Made by a program: the position numbers and the translations under genes
NCBI GenBank assembly: GCA_029582155.1
Contig: CM055909.1
Location: 47,370,412 to 47,434,411 of the forward strand
Reading direction: 5' to 3'
Length of the DNA stretch: 64,000 nucleotides
From: Panopea generosa
Lineage: Eukaryota; Mollusca; Bivalvia; Adapedonta; Hiatellidae
Notes under the pieces: model-generated
Told to the model about the DNA's origin: nothing
The model's input: the letters and a program-made list of their open reading frames with translations, nothing else
Database searches by the model: none
Shown: positions 20,213 to 35,200 of the stretch, piece after piece
Layout: the number at the start of each line of letters is the position of its first letter
How positions within the stretch are numbered: the first letter of the stretch is position 1

Positions 20213-23200
20213 GTCAGTTGCGAGTTTTGTAAAAAAAATTATATCCGGATAATCATATACTGGTGTTGTCGTTTCTCTCCCACATGTTAGTGTAAGCAGC
20301 TCGACTAGCTCATTTGATTGTGCTGATATAGTGGTTTGAATGCTTGCTCCAAAACCTAAAGGTTTCCCTATCGATTCAAGGTCTGGTTGTGTTTTCAATG
20401 CACTTCATAATATCTTTAGTCGGGCAAGGTCCTGTGAAACCATTCAATTATTCGGGGTTGAGGTGTTTGAGTAGTCATTCATGAATACAGGTAGTGCATA
20501 TCAAAGCACGTTTTTGAATATTTTTATATCTTTTTATTTGATCCTCCTCTACGTGCATACTCCGTCTGCTTTTTTATGGGTGGATTTTCTGCACCGATTT
20601 CAGTGCGGATTTTCCGCACCGATATTAGTGCGAAGCCAAAACACTCATATTGATTAACATATGTAATATCATTAGCAAAACTCTAACTGGTTGTTAGAAA
20701 AACACTTTATATATGTCCCTAACGTTAAAATAGCCAAAAAAACGCACATTTAACACTTAAATGACTTAGTTTTTACATACAATCCTACTTTCAATCATGT
20801 TTGACAGTTATCAGTGACGCGCACTTTCAGGCGTCATAGCGATTTGAATAGAAACACTGTGATGGAAGCTCTATGTGGTAAATTGGAAAGGTAATACTTA
20901 CCAGGGTAGGCAAATATGCATTATGTTCTGAGAAAGTAACATTTCCTTTCACAGTGTGTGTTCAAATTAGACAAACCGATACTTGTGTTTGTGTTTTGAC
21001 AAAAAAATGTCAATATTCATCACTACTAAAGTTTAATAAATATTATGTCTGTAGCAGAAATGCTGCTTGTACTTTATAAGTAGAAAACGGATAATAAGGT
21101 AGTATACAGGGCTCAAACTGGGTCTGAAGTTTAGGGAGAAGCGACATCTCCTTCATCCAAAAAAAGGAGAAATGGAGAAAAAATAGGGAGAAGTGGTAAA
21201 TTTCGTCATGCGGCTACACGAAAACATAGTTTCATTAAAATTAATGCTATGTCATTATGTGTGTTTTTGTTTTATATTGTTTTTATAATGTTTTATATTG
21301 TTTTTGATTTATATCAAATGTGTTGGTTGACTGCCTTCTTGTCTTTTATCTGATATTGTAATTAAGGAACTAGTTTTTGTGTGATATATTCTTAAAGAAC
21401 AGGGAGTTTAACTTTCTGAAAAAAGATACAGCTAAATGCACTTACAATCTTCTTTTTCATGGTAGGAGTATTCTTCATGCCACTCATTATTGTTTTTTTT
21501 GTTTTTTTGCAAAGCATGGAACACTAGTACCTGGGAAAGCAGAAGATAAATGCTATTTATCTATAACTTTATCTCAGAAAGAGTAATCAAAAACATATTT
21601 CTCTGTTCACATATCGTTTTTATTTTTTACCAAATAAATACTTTTTTGATTAAAATGCAAAACATAAATCATAAGTTAATGAAACATACATTAAACACAC
21701 ATTTTTTAAATTTCAGATGCTGTGTTACATGCTATTCCCACTGCAGTCTACACACTGCTTAAACTAACTGTTTCTTACTTGACCTTCTTAATTATCATTT
21801 ATAAATATTTCATACTTTCTGTTGTTTCCAATATTTCAAGGCTCTTTGGAAGTCAAACTTTGTAGTTATAGGTTGGATCACAAATATTTAGAGTAATTAA
21901 ACCAGCTGATTTAAACAAACAAATTGAGTAACAAAACAATTTTTTATGTGAATTCTATACATCACTCACAGACACCAAATTAACAGTTGTTATTATCGAT
22001 TCAGTTCAGTTTGTTTATTTCGACTCGAACATATTTATAGACAACAGTTAGCGGCAACATAATTATCAATACCTCTTTAATCGTCGGTAATTTCTATAAA
22101 TCAAACGCGCTAATTATTCAGTTTGAATGTATAATTCAGAATTGAATTACACTCTTGTCAATCAACTATACATCTCGCAAACACAAAGGATGATTATGTC
22201 ATACGTGGAAAGTTACTTTGTTCATGGAAAACTTTGATTGACAGTTGAAAAAAAAGATCAATTTTAATTGGACGCTGGATGTTTTAACTCTTTGCAAAGG
22301 GAAACCTTGATCTTGGTCAGCCAAACGATTGCATTGCCTAGCAACCTATACGATGTTGGCATGGGGTGTGAACATATATGCCGAAAATTACCTAAGGATA
22401 TTTGGATCAGAAGTAACTGATTATTGCAATTTGCATTCGCTCATGTGTGGCGACACTTATCCACTGATTAGAGAATATATCAAATATTGGTTATAGTTGT
22501 AATTTGCACTTCGCTAGCATCCAGAAAAAAGCGATGTTGTTAATTTTAACGAGACTTAAAACTTCGCTGTGACCAAAAAAAAAAGTGAAGTGACGGAGAA
22601 AAAAAACGACTTTGTCGCCGACGTCGCCCTCTAGTTTGAGCCCTGAGTATAGCTTTCTTATGGATCTTTTTCACTTGTAATTGAATGTATGACTACCATG
22701 TTTACTGTGGACAAAATAGTGTTTAAACTTATTGCTGCCTGTCCACTAACATTTCCTTTGGCAAGTACTGCAGCCACACACATGACATTATCTTTCTCCG
22801 CATTGCTTCGACTTTGGAATATCCGTTATTTTCATAATTTTTTTTATCGTCTGCTACAGTTTTCATTAGTGTTCTTTTGTAAGTGTATTATGAGATCGAC
22901 ATAATGTTGTCCAGTACGGCCACCCATTCCTACGTCCAGCCAATATATCCTAAAACACTTTTAGGAGCTCATTAGTTAATGATAATATCTATGTCAGGTT
23001 TATATACTTCCATGCCAAAAGCTAAGTGTGTGTTCATAAATCTCTGGTAATCTTCTATCATAACCGTTGAACGTATAGTAAAAGAGCAAAACTTAATTTT
23101 CAAAAGATAACTACATGCACCAATAGTACTCACTGAAATTTTTTTTACCTGATTAACTTATGTACAATGTTAAGCCAATGTCAAAGACTTGATGCCAGTT

Positions 23201-26200
23201 CCTTGATGCATACGTGACTATTGAAAATAATCTTGTATAGTACTAATAAATTATGGTCGACGATACACTTATTAGCTCTAAATTGGTATCAATCCATATT
23301 GCAACTGAAAAAACGGTTCTATGGTTAGAAATTGAATTATACGTACGTTATTCATTATTTAAAATCATCATTAGGGCAATAGGCATTCACAATATAAGAA
23401 ACTTGTTTTACTGTTAGCTTATGACAATTCCCATTTCAACAACAATTTAATATATTGTCAATTAAAAGCTAGAATCATTAAAAATTGTGTGGCCAATACA
23501 TACGATATCAATTAGTTGAAAACTTTGCAATACATACCCAAACAGTCGTAGCTACAGTCGTAGCTTGTCACCCAATGTTGTTCAGATGGACATCATTTAA
23601 AATAATGAAAGCTGCTGAATAATATTGTATTTGATCACAACCCACTATAAATAGCAGACATGTCTGGATATTCATGTACAGACTTTAGTATCAACGGTTT
23701 ACAATAACACTTAATGTTGTATGCATTCACATGTCCTTTTTGTTAAAATACAATTGTCCAGAAACATGCACTCTATACGAATAGTCAATTTTAGTAATTA
23801 AACAGTATTCAGCTCATCATTTCTGGATGCACAATTGGGCTAACCAGTTCTTGACACACTCTGTCTGCAAATCACTGACTACTTAACTTCCAAACAGAGT
23901 TGAGAAACTTGTGACCATGAAACAGAGTTTACAAAGAATGTTGTTTGGTGGAGATTAGAATCCATAAACTGGGGATTGACAGTAAGACATATTTACTGAC
24001 TGAACTAGTTGGGTCGGCACTGTGGTGTTTAATATTGAACTGTAACTGCAAAACAAAGTTTCTAACAAAAATATTTTATTTAAAATTTTCATTTTCAGGT
24101 TGAATATTCATACCCGCCCTTGATTCCTGGTGGGGAAGTGAACAGTAATGAAGCTCCACCAGAATGGAAGAATCTTCCTTCATTAGCCGTACCTGACGGA
24201 GCACACAACTATGTCAAAGGTTGGTTTTATTGAAGGCAAAATTATTAAATTCATTTCTGTATTGTTTCCTCTTGTGTAATAAATGAAAACAGTAGGAAAA
24301 AACTCTTCAAGATGCAGTCAAAAGATTTATCTCCAGCCATACTGCAACACACCCTTGCAAGTGTTATGGGCTGTCTCATTTAGAACTGAGGATGGAAGGG
24401 TTTGGGGCACTTTTATTATTGAGGTCTTAAACCTGTTTTCTGTACAGTCAACCGATTATATCTAAGCTTTAAATCATCTCCAAAGATTGGCATCTTTTCA
24501 GAGTATTTTATCAAGATAAAGTAATGTCCAAGAGTGTTTAAAAGAGATCAATTAACCCCTTGATCTGTAAACTCCCTAGATTATTATGAATAAATGTTCA
24601 TCTGAATGACAGAATTTGTGTCTGGCCAGCATGTCTACATGTATAATGTTGAAATTGTAGACCATCATGCAGTTAATGACCATAATAAAATGAAGAAAAA
24701 CACATTTTTCTGCAATAATTGAATGAGATAAACTCTTTTTAATACATGCTGTCTGAATGAGATAAGTTCATAACTGCATAATTTGAAGATGGTTTATTCT
24801 TACTTATCATTAAGTTAATTGTTACATTATTTTGTTTGTTTTTACCTTATTTTAAATATACAATGTATTTTTAGACAATGAATGAAGTTCTTTTTGATGA
24901 TTCAAACTTTCTGTATACTTCAGACACCATTTATTTTCACCTACCCGCCAGAGAGGGGTCCCACAGAACTGTGTACGGTGTGGCATGCTATAGACAAATT
25001 GACTCAAATGTAAGTTGTTGTTGTATGGTCTTTAGCATCCCTTTTAACTATTTTTCAGTCATCGCAACGGTGTCTATTTAGGAAAGTATGTTAAATACTG
25101 TCATAGTAGAGTATCATGCCACACAAACATGTGGTATGATGCATCATCTAATCACATTCAACCCGACCTAGAACTATCCTCTAAATGCCGAGTGCCAATG
25201 ATGAAACTAGTACCATTATGAACCAGCAAGCCCTGAAATCAAACTCACAACCTTTCATATCTAGGTAGTTTTTGTACAGATCAGTGTGGCTCTAGTTTTT
25301 TGCTCAAATTTATTAGCTTGCTAGTATGTCATGAACTACTGGTTCCCGTGGTACACATGTTTTCTTTCCGACACTGTCACATGGTACTCTGAGAAACAAG
25401 TTAGATAAAATAACACTTTTATTTGAAACAGTGATATTTCCATAATTTATAATTTCATTCTTATAAACAGTATCGTTACTTTGAGAGTTAGCACACATTA
25501 ACACATAAAGTCATTGTAAGTGACTGCATATATTCACTAAAAAGCATAAAATGAATAATGAATTTAGTTCAATTTAAACAAAATAAGTTTTTTATATATA
25601 ATATACGTGTTCTGTATTTTATATTACAGCACTTGAAAAATCGGACCACAGATATTACACGGAGCACTGTACAGAAAAGTGTTTGTGTTCTTAGCTACCT
25701 GGTATGTAACAGATATTTAGATAACAGTTGATTGGTTCCTTAGCTAAACAGGTTTTGAATATCTGTGCTTAAGCCCACTTATTTCTAAAAATGTATTTGT
25801 TTGATGATTAAAAAATATAAGCTACCTGATCTCCATTCTTTGATGGTTTTTTTTAAAACCTAATAACTGTTTTAATCCGAGATCTTAAATAGAAACAGAA
25901 TTTCAATTCTAAAAAAGGATATCATGCAATCTCTGCTTGACAATTTTTACTTCATCAATTAGACTTCCAAGTAGGTCCAAATTCAACAATATGGCAGATG
26001 AAATTGATGTCGCACGACTCATTTGCTGCAAATTGCAGTTTTACTAAGGATTATTATTTCCAGTCTAAGTCTGTGTGATGATAAGGGCTTAGTGCTTACA
26101 CCAAAGTCATAAAAATTGGAGAGAAAAAAAAGTTATTAGATTTTTTTTTAAATTTTGAAAAAAAAGATAAAATTTTTACTGCCATAGAATAATGAAAACA

Positions 26201-29200
26201 TATATATTAAAAAAAACAATAATCACAAATTTTGAAATTTTCCATCCAGCAGTTTATTGTTTTGAAATGTCAATTTATAGCACATAATTATGTTCTTGAT
26301 CATACGACTGTAAAATTTGTCATTTTCGTGATAAAATTTAATGAATAAGTGAATTGGAATTTTTTTCAAAACGTGAATGACTTCTACAGGAAGACAGATT
26401 CTACACTTGTTCTGCATATACAGAAACTTGGCTTAAGATGTTATTGTGTCTTCTTCACCCAGCGTGTCCAGCAATCATGAATTGATTATTATTAGCAAGC
26501 CTTGGTTTGGGCAAAGTTTATGGGCATTTGAATCACTGAAATAAACTTTGAACCTCTAAGCCTGTGTGGTTTCCGGCTAAGAATAGAATCACTGCTGATC
26601 TCTGCAGAGGGGTAGGAATCCTCCAAATGGGTGTTGTGTTAATTCATCATTTTTTGTCAACCCCTGTGTGATTTAAAGGAGCCATGAGTGATGGCAAGAA
26701 TAGGATCACTGTGGCTCATGCATGTAGTAAGAAGCGACAATTTGAGTTATATGATAGAATTTGTTGAAACTCTGCAGGTATTAAGGTTTTAGGTTTATTC
26801 TGCATATTCATATGTTAGTGTATTTTTTTTAAATCTGTATATTAATTTGTTGTTTTTGTACATGTAGAGTGAACCTGGAATCTTCCTTCCTGTTGGCGTT
26901 GAATAACCTATAATGTGTTGGTATGCCGTAAAACCCCATTCATTCATTCATTTGAACCTATAGGTCTTGGAGCAAGTACATATCTGCTAGCCACTTGACC
27001 ATCGCAACTCATATTTTTGTCTCAATTTAGAAAAATACTGAATGGAAACCATACCATCAGTGACCTAAATCGGTGATTTATTGACATTTGCTTTTTAAGA
27101 AATCAAGTGCTCCGAGTCTCTCATGACGTCACAGAAGATTAGTTTGTAACTAAATGTGTTACTCTCTGTAGATGAAGACTGTTATTTTTAATAATATTAT
27201 TATTTCTTCAAGGAGCCTCTAAGGTTGGCCTGAACATGGTCACCCAACCCATTGTTCGGCTCCGTTGATTCTAATTGGTTCAAATTCTCCATGGTTCTAA
27301 GATCCGCAATTATAAAGAGAAAAGAAAGAAGAAAAAAGATCTATAGTTCTACCTCAACCTCCTTCATCTGTTCAACTTCAGAGTATTCAAGGGAGATAAT
27401 AGAGAATTGAGTTCTAAATGATACTGGATTGGTTCAAAAGCAGAAAAGGAACATTAATGAAAATGGAAGATTATTTAAGCAAGTTTGATGTTAACAGAAG
27501 TCTTAACTGTTAGAATTCCCTGTAAAGGACAGATTCTTACATTGTGTAATACATTTACAGTTCATTATATTACGTAACTTTATGTGAAACACAAAAATGT
27601 AATTGTGAATTCTGATTCAAACAATTAGTTTCAGCATATTCTATTTCTCAATATAAGTACATTTTATACAGTATTACAAGTGTATACAATAATAGAAAAA
27701 GGATTAGAATTAGTATAGACAGGGACTTATATAGAAGGAAAGGAAACTAGAATCTATCTACTAAATGTTTATGATAGAGCATGCAAAGAATTAATAATTT
27801 GCCAAATTAATCATTCAAATTTCTCCGGTAATTGATTTCTTTTACATACTTCATGTTATACTGTTTTAAACCCGCAAAATGATCTTGAATTTAAAATATT
27901 GCAGTTGGAAGTAAAATTTCAAGTTTATTCCTTGATTTTTTAGTAAGAGTATTTATACATAATGTTATAAGCACTTCAACAAGTTAAACACACATTGATG
28001 GAAATGATCTTGTTTTGTAGATAATTCCATTGTGCAATGAAAGAATTTTGATTTGTATTTCTTAGATGAATGGAAATTAAGATATTTGAAAACGAGAATT
28101 TGTGAGACTTTGCCTGAATATGTGAGTGCTTACAACGTCTCATTCAGTTGCTTTGCCTTATCTAGACAGAGAATATTTGATAGTTTAATTTAATTTAATT
28201 GAGTGAACACTGAATTGTATGAGTGATGAAGCTGTAAATGAGCATGCCAAATTTCACATGTGAAAGTTAATTGATATTTTACAAATGGGAACAGTTTTTA
28301 CTTCATGAAAGAAAGCAGTGCACTTAGAAATGGTAATTTCACTTCTTTTAACAGTGAAATTATCAAACATAATTCACTGAGAAATCTCTATAATTCACCA
28401 AAAGCATAAAATATAAAAGAATAATCAACCTTCATGAATATAACTCAACAAAACATTGTCCTCAGTCACTGTCTGACATTTGGTGGATTGCTACAGAAGT
28501 CCCTGTTTGCCTGTTCAATGTAATTATCTCCATCCGCTTCATGATTCGCACAATGAACCACTAATTAGTTTCATTGATTGGTGACTTATTTTTTTGTAAT
28601 CCTATTGCAACTATCAGTATTGGGTTTTACCAGTTCTGAATTATATTGACGTATAATATACGATACAATATATGTGCTGTGAAGCTTACTTAGTTATTAA
28701 TGAAATTATCCAATTTTACATGGTTACAATTAATCATATCAAGGTCACTTGAATACTTCTTTCCGACATATATGTTAAATGTGTTTGGGAAATATAAATT
28801 ATTTACTTTAAAGGAAAACACAGTTATTTTGATTTACATATTACTTTATTTCTGAAAATAATTCTACATGATGCAGTTATGATTAGAAATCTCCAGTATA
28901 CATGTATATGCAGGCCCTTAATTTTGTTTCTGTTTTGAAAAAGTGCACAATTCTGTAAAATGTGATTGAGATGAATCATAATTGGCATTTCTTTACATAC
29001 CCGTATGACAAAATGCACAATTCTGTAAAATGTGATTGAAATGAATCATAATTGGCATTTCTTTATATACCGGTATGACAAAATGCACAATTCTGTAAAA
29101 GGTGATTGAAATGAATCATAATTGGCATTTCTTTACATACCGGTATGACAAAATGCACAATTCTGTAAAAGGTGATTGAAATGAATCATAATTGGCATTT

Positions 29201-32200
29201 CTTTATATACCGGTATGACAAAATGCACAATTCTGTAAAAGGTGATTGAAATGAATCATAATTGGCATTTCTTTACATACCGGTATGACAAAATGCACAA
29301 TTCTGTAAAATGTGATTGAAATGAATCATAATTGGCATTTCTTTATATACCGGTATGACAAAATGCACAATTCTGTAAAATGTGATTGAAATGAATCATA
29401 ATTGGCATTTCTTTACATACCGGTATGACAAAATGCACAATTCTGTAAAATGTGATTGAAATGAATCATAATGACAAAATGCACAATTCTGTAAAATGTG
29501 ATTGAAATGAATCATAATTGGCATTTCTTTACACACCGGTATGACAAAATGTACAATTCTGTAAAAGGTGATTGAAATGAATCATAATTGGCATTTCTTT
29601 ACATACCGGTATGATAAAATGCACAATTCTGTAAAAGGTGATTGAAATGAATCATAATTGGCATTTCTTTACATACCGGTATGACAAAATGCACAATTCT
29701 GTAAAATGTGATTGAAATGAATCATAATGACAAAATGCACAATTCTGTAAAAGGTGATTGAAATGAATCATAATTGGCATTTCTTTACACACCGGTATGA
29801 CAAAATGTACAATTTTGTAAAAGGTGATTGAAATGAATCATAATTGGCATTTCTTTACATACCGGTATGACAAAATGCCTAATAAAAAATTTCCATCAGG
29901 ATTTCTTAACATGATAGAAAAAGTATATAATTTTTTTTACATTTCATTCTTCTTATTATTAAAAAAAATATTTATAAGTATTTATTTTTCAAAATTTTAG
30001 ATTGGCAAAAAAGCATTTGTTTGCTATATAGCATGCTGATATATATAATTTCCTTATAGTCATAAGGATAAACACTTTTTAAACATGCCAAAATGATATA
30101 TTGAAAAGAGTAATTCCTTACTTTGCCTGGGTGCTAAGTTTAGACAAAAATAGAGTTCTGGCTTAAAGTGGCAATATATTTTTTGACATGTATCAAGTCA
30201 GTCGGGTGACATCATTATTGTTTCAGTTATATCCATCATATTACTTTTGTATTGTTACATTTGTTTAACTAGTATCTTAGAAAAAATCCTGAATGACAAG
30301 TTGAAGGTCATCGAGTAGTTGCTTACTGCATGTATCTTTTTATAGAGTGGGGATTTCACCACTAGGCTAAAAATAAAGTTTTTGTGAAGTTTTGGAGGAT
30401 TTAAACAATTAATATTTATTCATTAATGATACTGAGATGCTTTGTATCCATTTTAAAAGTGTGTGTGTTTGTTTTTGTTTTTTTTCAATATTAATATTTT
30501 TTCTGATATACTACCTTTAATATTTTTATTTTAACATATATTATACATAATTTTTGTAATGTTTGTAACTTGTTACACAGTCATGTTGTGTGTGTTTACC
30601 TATTATTCTGTTTTATTTAAGCCATTGTATGGGTTGATCCAGGCCAAGCTCGAGTTGATAACACATGCATACTTCAAGGAGCTGGACTTTAGTCAAGTTT
30701 CTCTTCTCGAGGAAACATATAAAAACCTTAATATGTCCCTGACAGCCAGTTTGCTGGATGGAGGATCGCAGGTTAGTTGTTGTTGTATGGTGTTACGTCA
30801 TTAACAATTTTTTAGTCATATCACAACGTTGGCTACTTGAGACAGTATTCTGAATGCTGCCATGCTGGAGTATGTGGAAGACACATGATAATATTATACC
30901 CAAATCTTTTGGGTTGAATAGACATAAAATTAAATGCTGACTGCCAAGCAAGGAAGGTTCTAGTACCAAATGTCAAATATTTGGTATGACACGGTTGGGT
31001 ATCAAACCCATGACCTTCCACATGTGAGACAGATGCTCTACCACTAGACCATTGCTACACAGGTGAGTTACAAGCAAGTTGTCATTGCAACAGTTTGACT
31101 TTGTCGAGTTACTGGGTAAAATATTTAAACCTCAATACATGTGTAATATACCTTACTGTCAGTAAGCAGGATGGGGGCTCACAAGTGAGTTTATGTCGTT
31201 GTTATTACAACAGTGGTGTTACTGGTTCAAAATATTTTCCAAAAAAACTCTGAAACTTGCTTTGGTGCATGACTTAATGGAAGAACATCAGATTCAAGGG
31301 CGTGGGTTTAATTTTCTGCCATGGCTATGTGTGGTGTCCTTGAGTGCAAGACACTTTATCTGCCTATACTTACATGTAGTAGCAGTTATACCCAGGAAGG
31401 CTTCAAGTGTGGTTTGTCTGAGTTGTGAGAACTTGTGTCAAAATTCATGATTGATATATAAGGTAAACATGTTTAAAATAAAACTTATTGTTAATAGCAA
31501 ATTATACCATTTGCAAAAATCTATAGAACCAGATCACCTTGCAGTTTGAGCAGGCTCTACATGGTTTGCATCACAATCAGTTCACTCTCACCAAGACTCC
31601 TCTATATCGTAATGGAATGTTCCAAACATATAGATGGAAGAGTGTATTGTTGTTGTATGGGGTTTTCAACAATTTTTTCAATCCTATCGCAACGTTGTGT
31701 ACTTGAGACAGTATTCTGAATGTTGACACATTGAAGTATCATATTACAGACACATGGTATGATGCCTCACCCAGTCGAATTATAGTGACAGTGGGCCGAA
31801 CATATCTAGAACTATCCTCTAAATGCTATATAGTACCATTTTTCAAGTATTGGAACCAACACCTTCCACATGAAAGTCAGCTGCTCTTCCACTAGAACCC
31901 AACTGCAGTATGGAAGCATGTGGTCCAGTGGAAAAGCATCAAACCCAGGATCAGAGGGTCATGAGTTTAAATCTTTACTGCAGAATATGCTTATATTCAC
32001 AATCGATGTAAAATCAATACATGTAAACTATTACAGATGTGCATCTTTATGTAATGGTAGAAATGTAACTTTATTTCTAAAATATCCATTGTAGGTATAC
32101 CTTGGAATGAATGTGAAGGACCTGGTACAGCAGTTCAGACACAAGATAATTCTCATCTTCAAACTGATATTACTGGAGAGACGGGTATATCCATGTTTAT

Positions 32201-35200
32201 TACATTTCTTTTTCTCTACAGTTGTGGGTTCCCCCACCCCTCTCGCCGATACCTTGTATCTTGAACATATAGATTCCAGTCCGGCTCGCTCCAAAGACTT
32301 GATGTGAGAAAGTTTCCAGCTACTTGCGGAAGTATAGTGGTTCTACTCAGTCCGACCCAGTCTGAGGTCTTCTGTCACCAGTAAAACTGGATATGCCATA
32401 TATAACCTGAAATGTGTTGAAAATGGCATTAAACCCCATTAAAAAAAAAAGGAGTATCTTGAACATATGCATTTGTGTTACTGATTTATTGATCTCTCCC
32501 TAAAGAACACTCTTTTAAAACATTTTCAGTTTTCATTAAAGATAACCAAAAATATTGATCTTGGTGACACTGCACTGCTACAATAATGAAGATTTTGCAT
32601 TTCTGTCTGATTTCAGGTGTTATTTACTGGGGCTCCTGTGGAAGACCTTGGCAATGCTCTGCTGTCTGTCCTATCACTGTTTCCAGGTAACATACCAAAT
32701 CTTTTATCCCCTATCTTGACTTAAATAGACCCATCCTTCTTATATATATATATATTAGGAACATTCCATTTAATATTTTTCAGAAGGGGTACGATATGTA
32801 ATTTTCAGTCTTCTATTGGTCTGCATTTTTTGCAAAGGGCATTGAAAGAAACTACAAGTTGAGAGTGTACATTGTAGTTTTGTTTGTAACTACATGTACA
32901 TGCATACAGATTCGGTAGTTTTCATCTAGTAAAAGATCAGCATTGTATACAGGAAGTTAGGTTTACTTATTCCTTTGGGCATGGTTGTAAAGACAAAACT
33001 TGTAAAGTAAGAGAATCACTCTCAAGTTCTCTTTATTGGTAGAACTGCTACTGTGTGTACTGAGAGGCATTGGGGTCTAACTTCTTAAAACACTTCTTCA
33101 ATTCATAGATAAAATAAAAGTCAACTTTAAAAAAATAAGTGTTATTGATATTTATTACTAAAAAAATGACCAAACTTCCAATCTTGTAGCAACTAATGTA
33201 AATAAAAGCCTCAATCAGATAAAATTGCTTGACTAGTTGTTATCACTGTTTTGGAAAACTCTAGGGAGCGGGGTGGGGTGGTTTGCACTACATATATAAG
33301 TATATTGAAAGGTCTTTGAAAAAGACTTCTTGAAAGTTATGAAAAAAATCTTTGAAAAAAGTTTAATGACGAGCTGTAACCATCCCCTGTATGTGTATAC
33401 ATATGAATAATAAAGAATCTGATTTTACAGGTATGATAGAGCATGGTCTTGTGGAATGTACAACATATGGTGTACACAAGCATATATCCCCTACCATGAA
33501 GAACGCAAACATTGGGGAAGACACAGAAGATTTTATAGAGATAAGGTATTCCCACAATCATTCCATGTCAACTGTCCAAATGTGAGATATTTGGCATTCC
33601 TAATCCCACTACCGACTCTTTTCATATCTTATCCAATCCAGGGGTCGTGAGTTTGAATCCCCCGCCCGGCAATAGTCTCTGTGATGATTGATATACAACA
33701 TTGTGTTTCATTATCATTCATCTCTCACCACTGATTCAAGTGGGAAAGTTATCAGTTACTTGCAGAGATGGGGTGTGCTCGAGTACTGGTTAATCACAGG
33801 AAACAGTGATTAGATTAACTGATCATCTGTTAGCCCTCGATGGCATAAAAATGGCGCTAAATATTAAATCAATCAATCAGTCAATCATATCCTATCCTAT
33901 GTATAGCATTGATTAATAATGTATAAAAAGTTTATCATTGAGTGGAATTTAAAGGACAATCTGCTAATATTTGTTTCTTGTCTGACTGTATAAAAAAATA
34001 CCTTTAAAATGAGGTTGGTTGCCAGTGTTGTTGTTTTTTTGACAATTTTGTGCTTTTACTCCAGCTGTCGACAATTACTTGATGCATGCGAGAACTTTCT
34101 CCAGTAAATTCAACTTCTAACTTCTAACTTCTTTGATATTCTACGGTACATATGAAAAAAGGGTTGTAATATATTATCAAAATTTTTTTTATATAAATGA
34201 AATAATCCAATTGTTTCATTGGTGCATGTGTCATCAGATCAATGTTTTACCTGTACTGGTAACTCACCTCTCAGATGACCTCTTGTTAATCTCAAACTCA
34301 AACCATCTAATCTGTTAAACTGTTCGCAGATATTCGGGTGACAGTCCACCAGAGCTGCACCTCCACTGTCAAGTAGAGCGCAGTACCAGTCTGGAACCAG
34401 AATCTCCGACCATGGAGAGGGGTGACCAGATGGACAATACGAGAAATACTCAAAATAATGTGCAATATAACAATACTAGTGTACCTAGTAGTGAATATAG
34501 GGAAAAGGAAGGTGTGCATAGGAAATCAAAACTTTCGGAGAGTATGGAATATGTAGATGATTACTACTCGTCTAGTTCCGATAAAGTTTCTAGTGAGTCA
34601 AATGAAAAACTTACAAACAGTGACACTTCAAAATCCAAAGAACATTTTGAAATGAAGTCACATGATGGATCACATGACATTGCTGGATCACATGACTATA
34701 GCCAACAGATTTTATTGGCTGAGAGCAGTCAAATGATGATGGGTGTGACTAGATATGAGGCAGTACAGGTGAGGTCTTTCTTAAGTTCTAAATAACAACA
34801 AATGTATTAAAATGGGCAACAATGCTTTAATATTTTTCACATCTTTGTGGGAATGTGTAAGAACAAAATGAACATGATAAAATTCACTTGCCAAGTTGTC
34901 TTTGTATACATTGCCAAAACAGTAAGTCAGGTGTTGTAGTTATGAGAAGCAAAATGTGCTAAAATTCATTCTGAAAGTAATTTTCCTTTAATAATATAAA
35001 CAATTTTCAGGTAAATTAAAAAAAAAAATGTTCTTGCCTTTACATTTTTATTGACAATTATACAATTTCGTGAATGAAAGTATAATAAGCCAAGAGGATG
35101 TGACCAAATGTGATAAATTGTATAAGGGCGTTCTTAAAAATAATTTGTTTGACATGCTCCTACCTACTTAGCTTTTGTATTGACTTTCAAAGTGTTGCAT

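Noticed and set aside
28935..29878. Possible CRISPR array, because of regular repeats
   Set aside because: Units are contiguous 70-bp repeats without unique spacers, in an intron of an animal gene; a minisatellite.
30833..31021. 62-codon minus-strand frame
   Set aside because: It lies wholly in SINE family C (copy 3).
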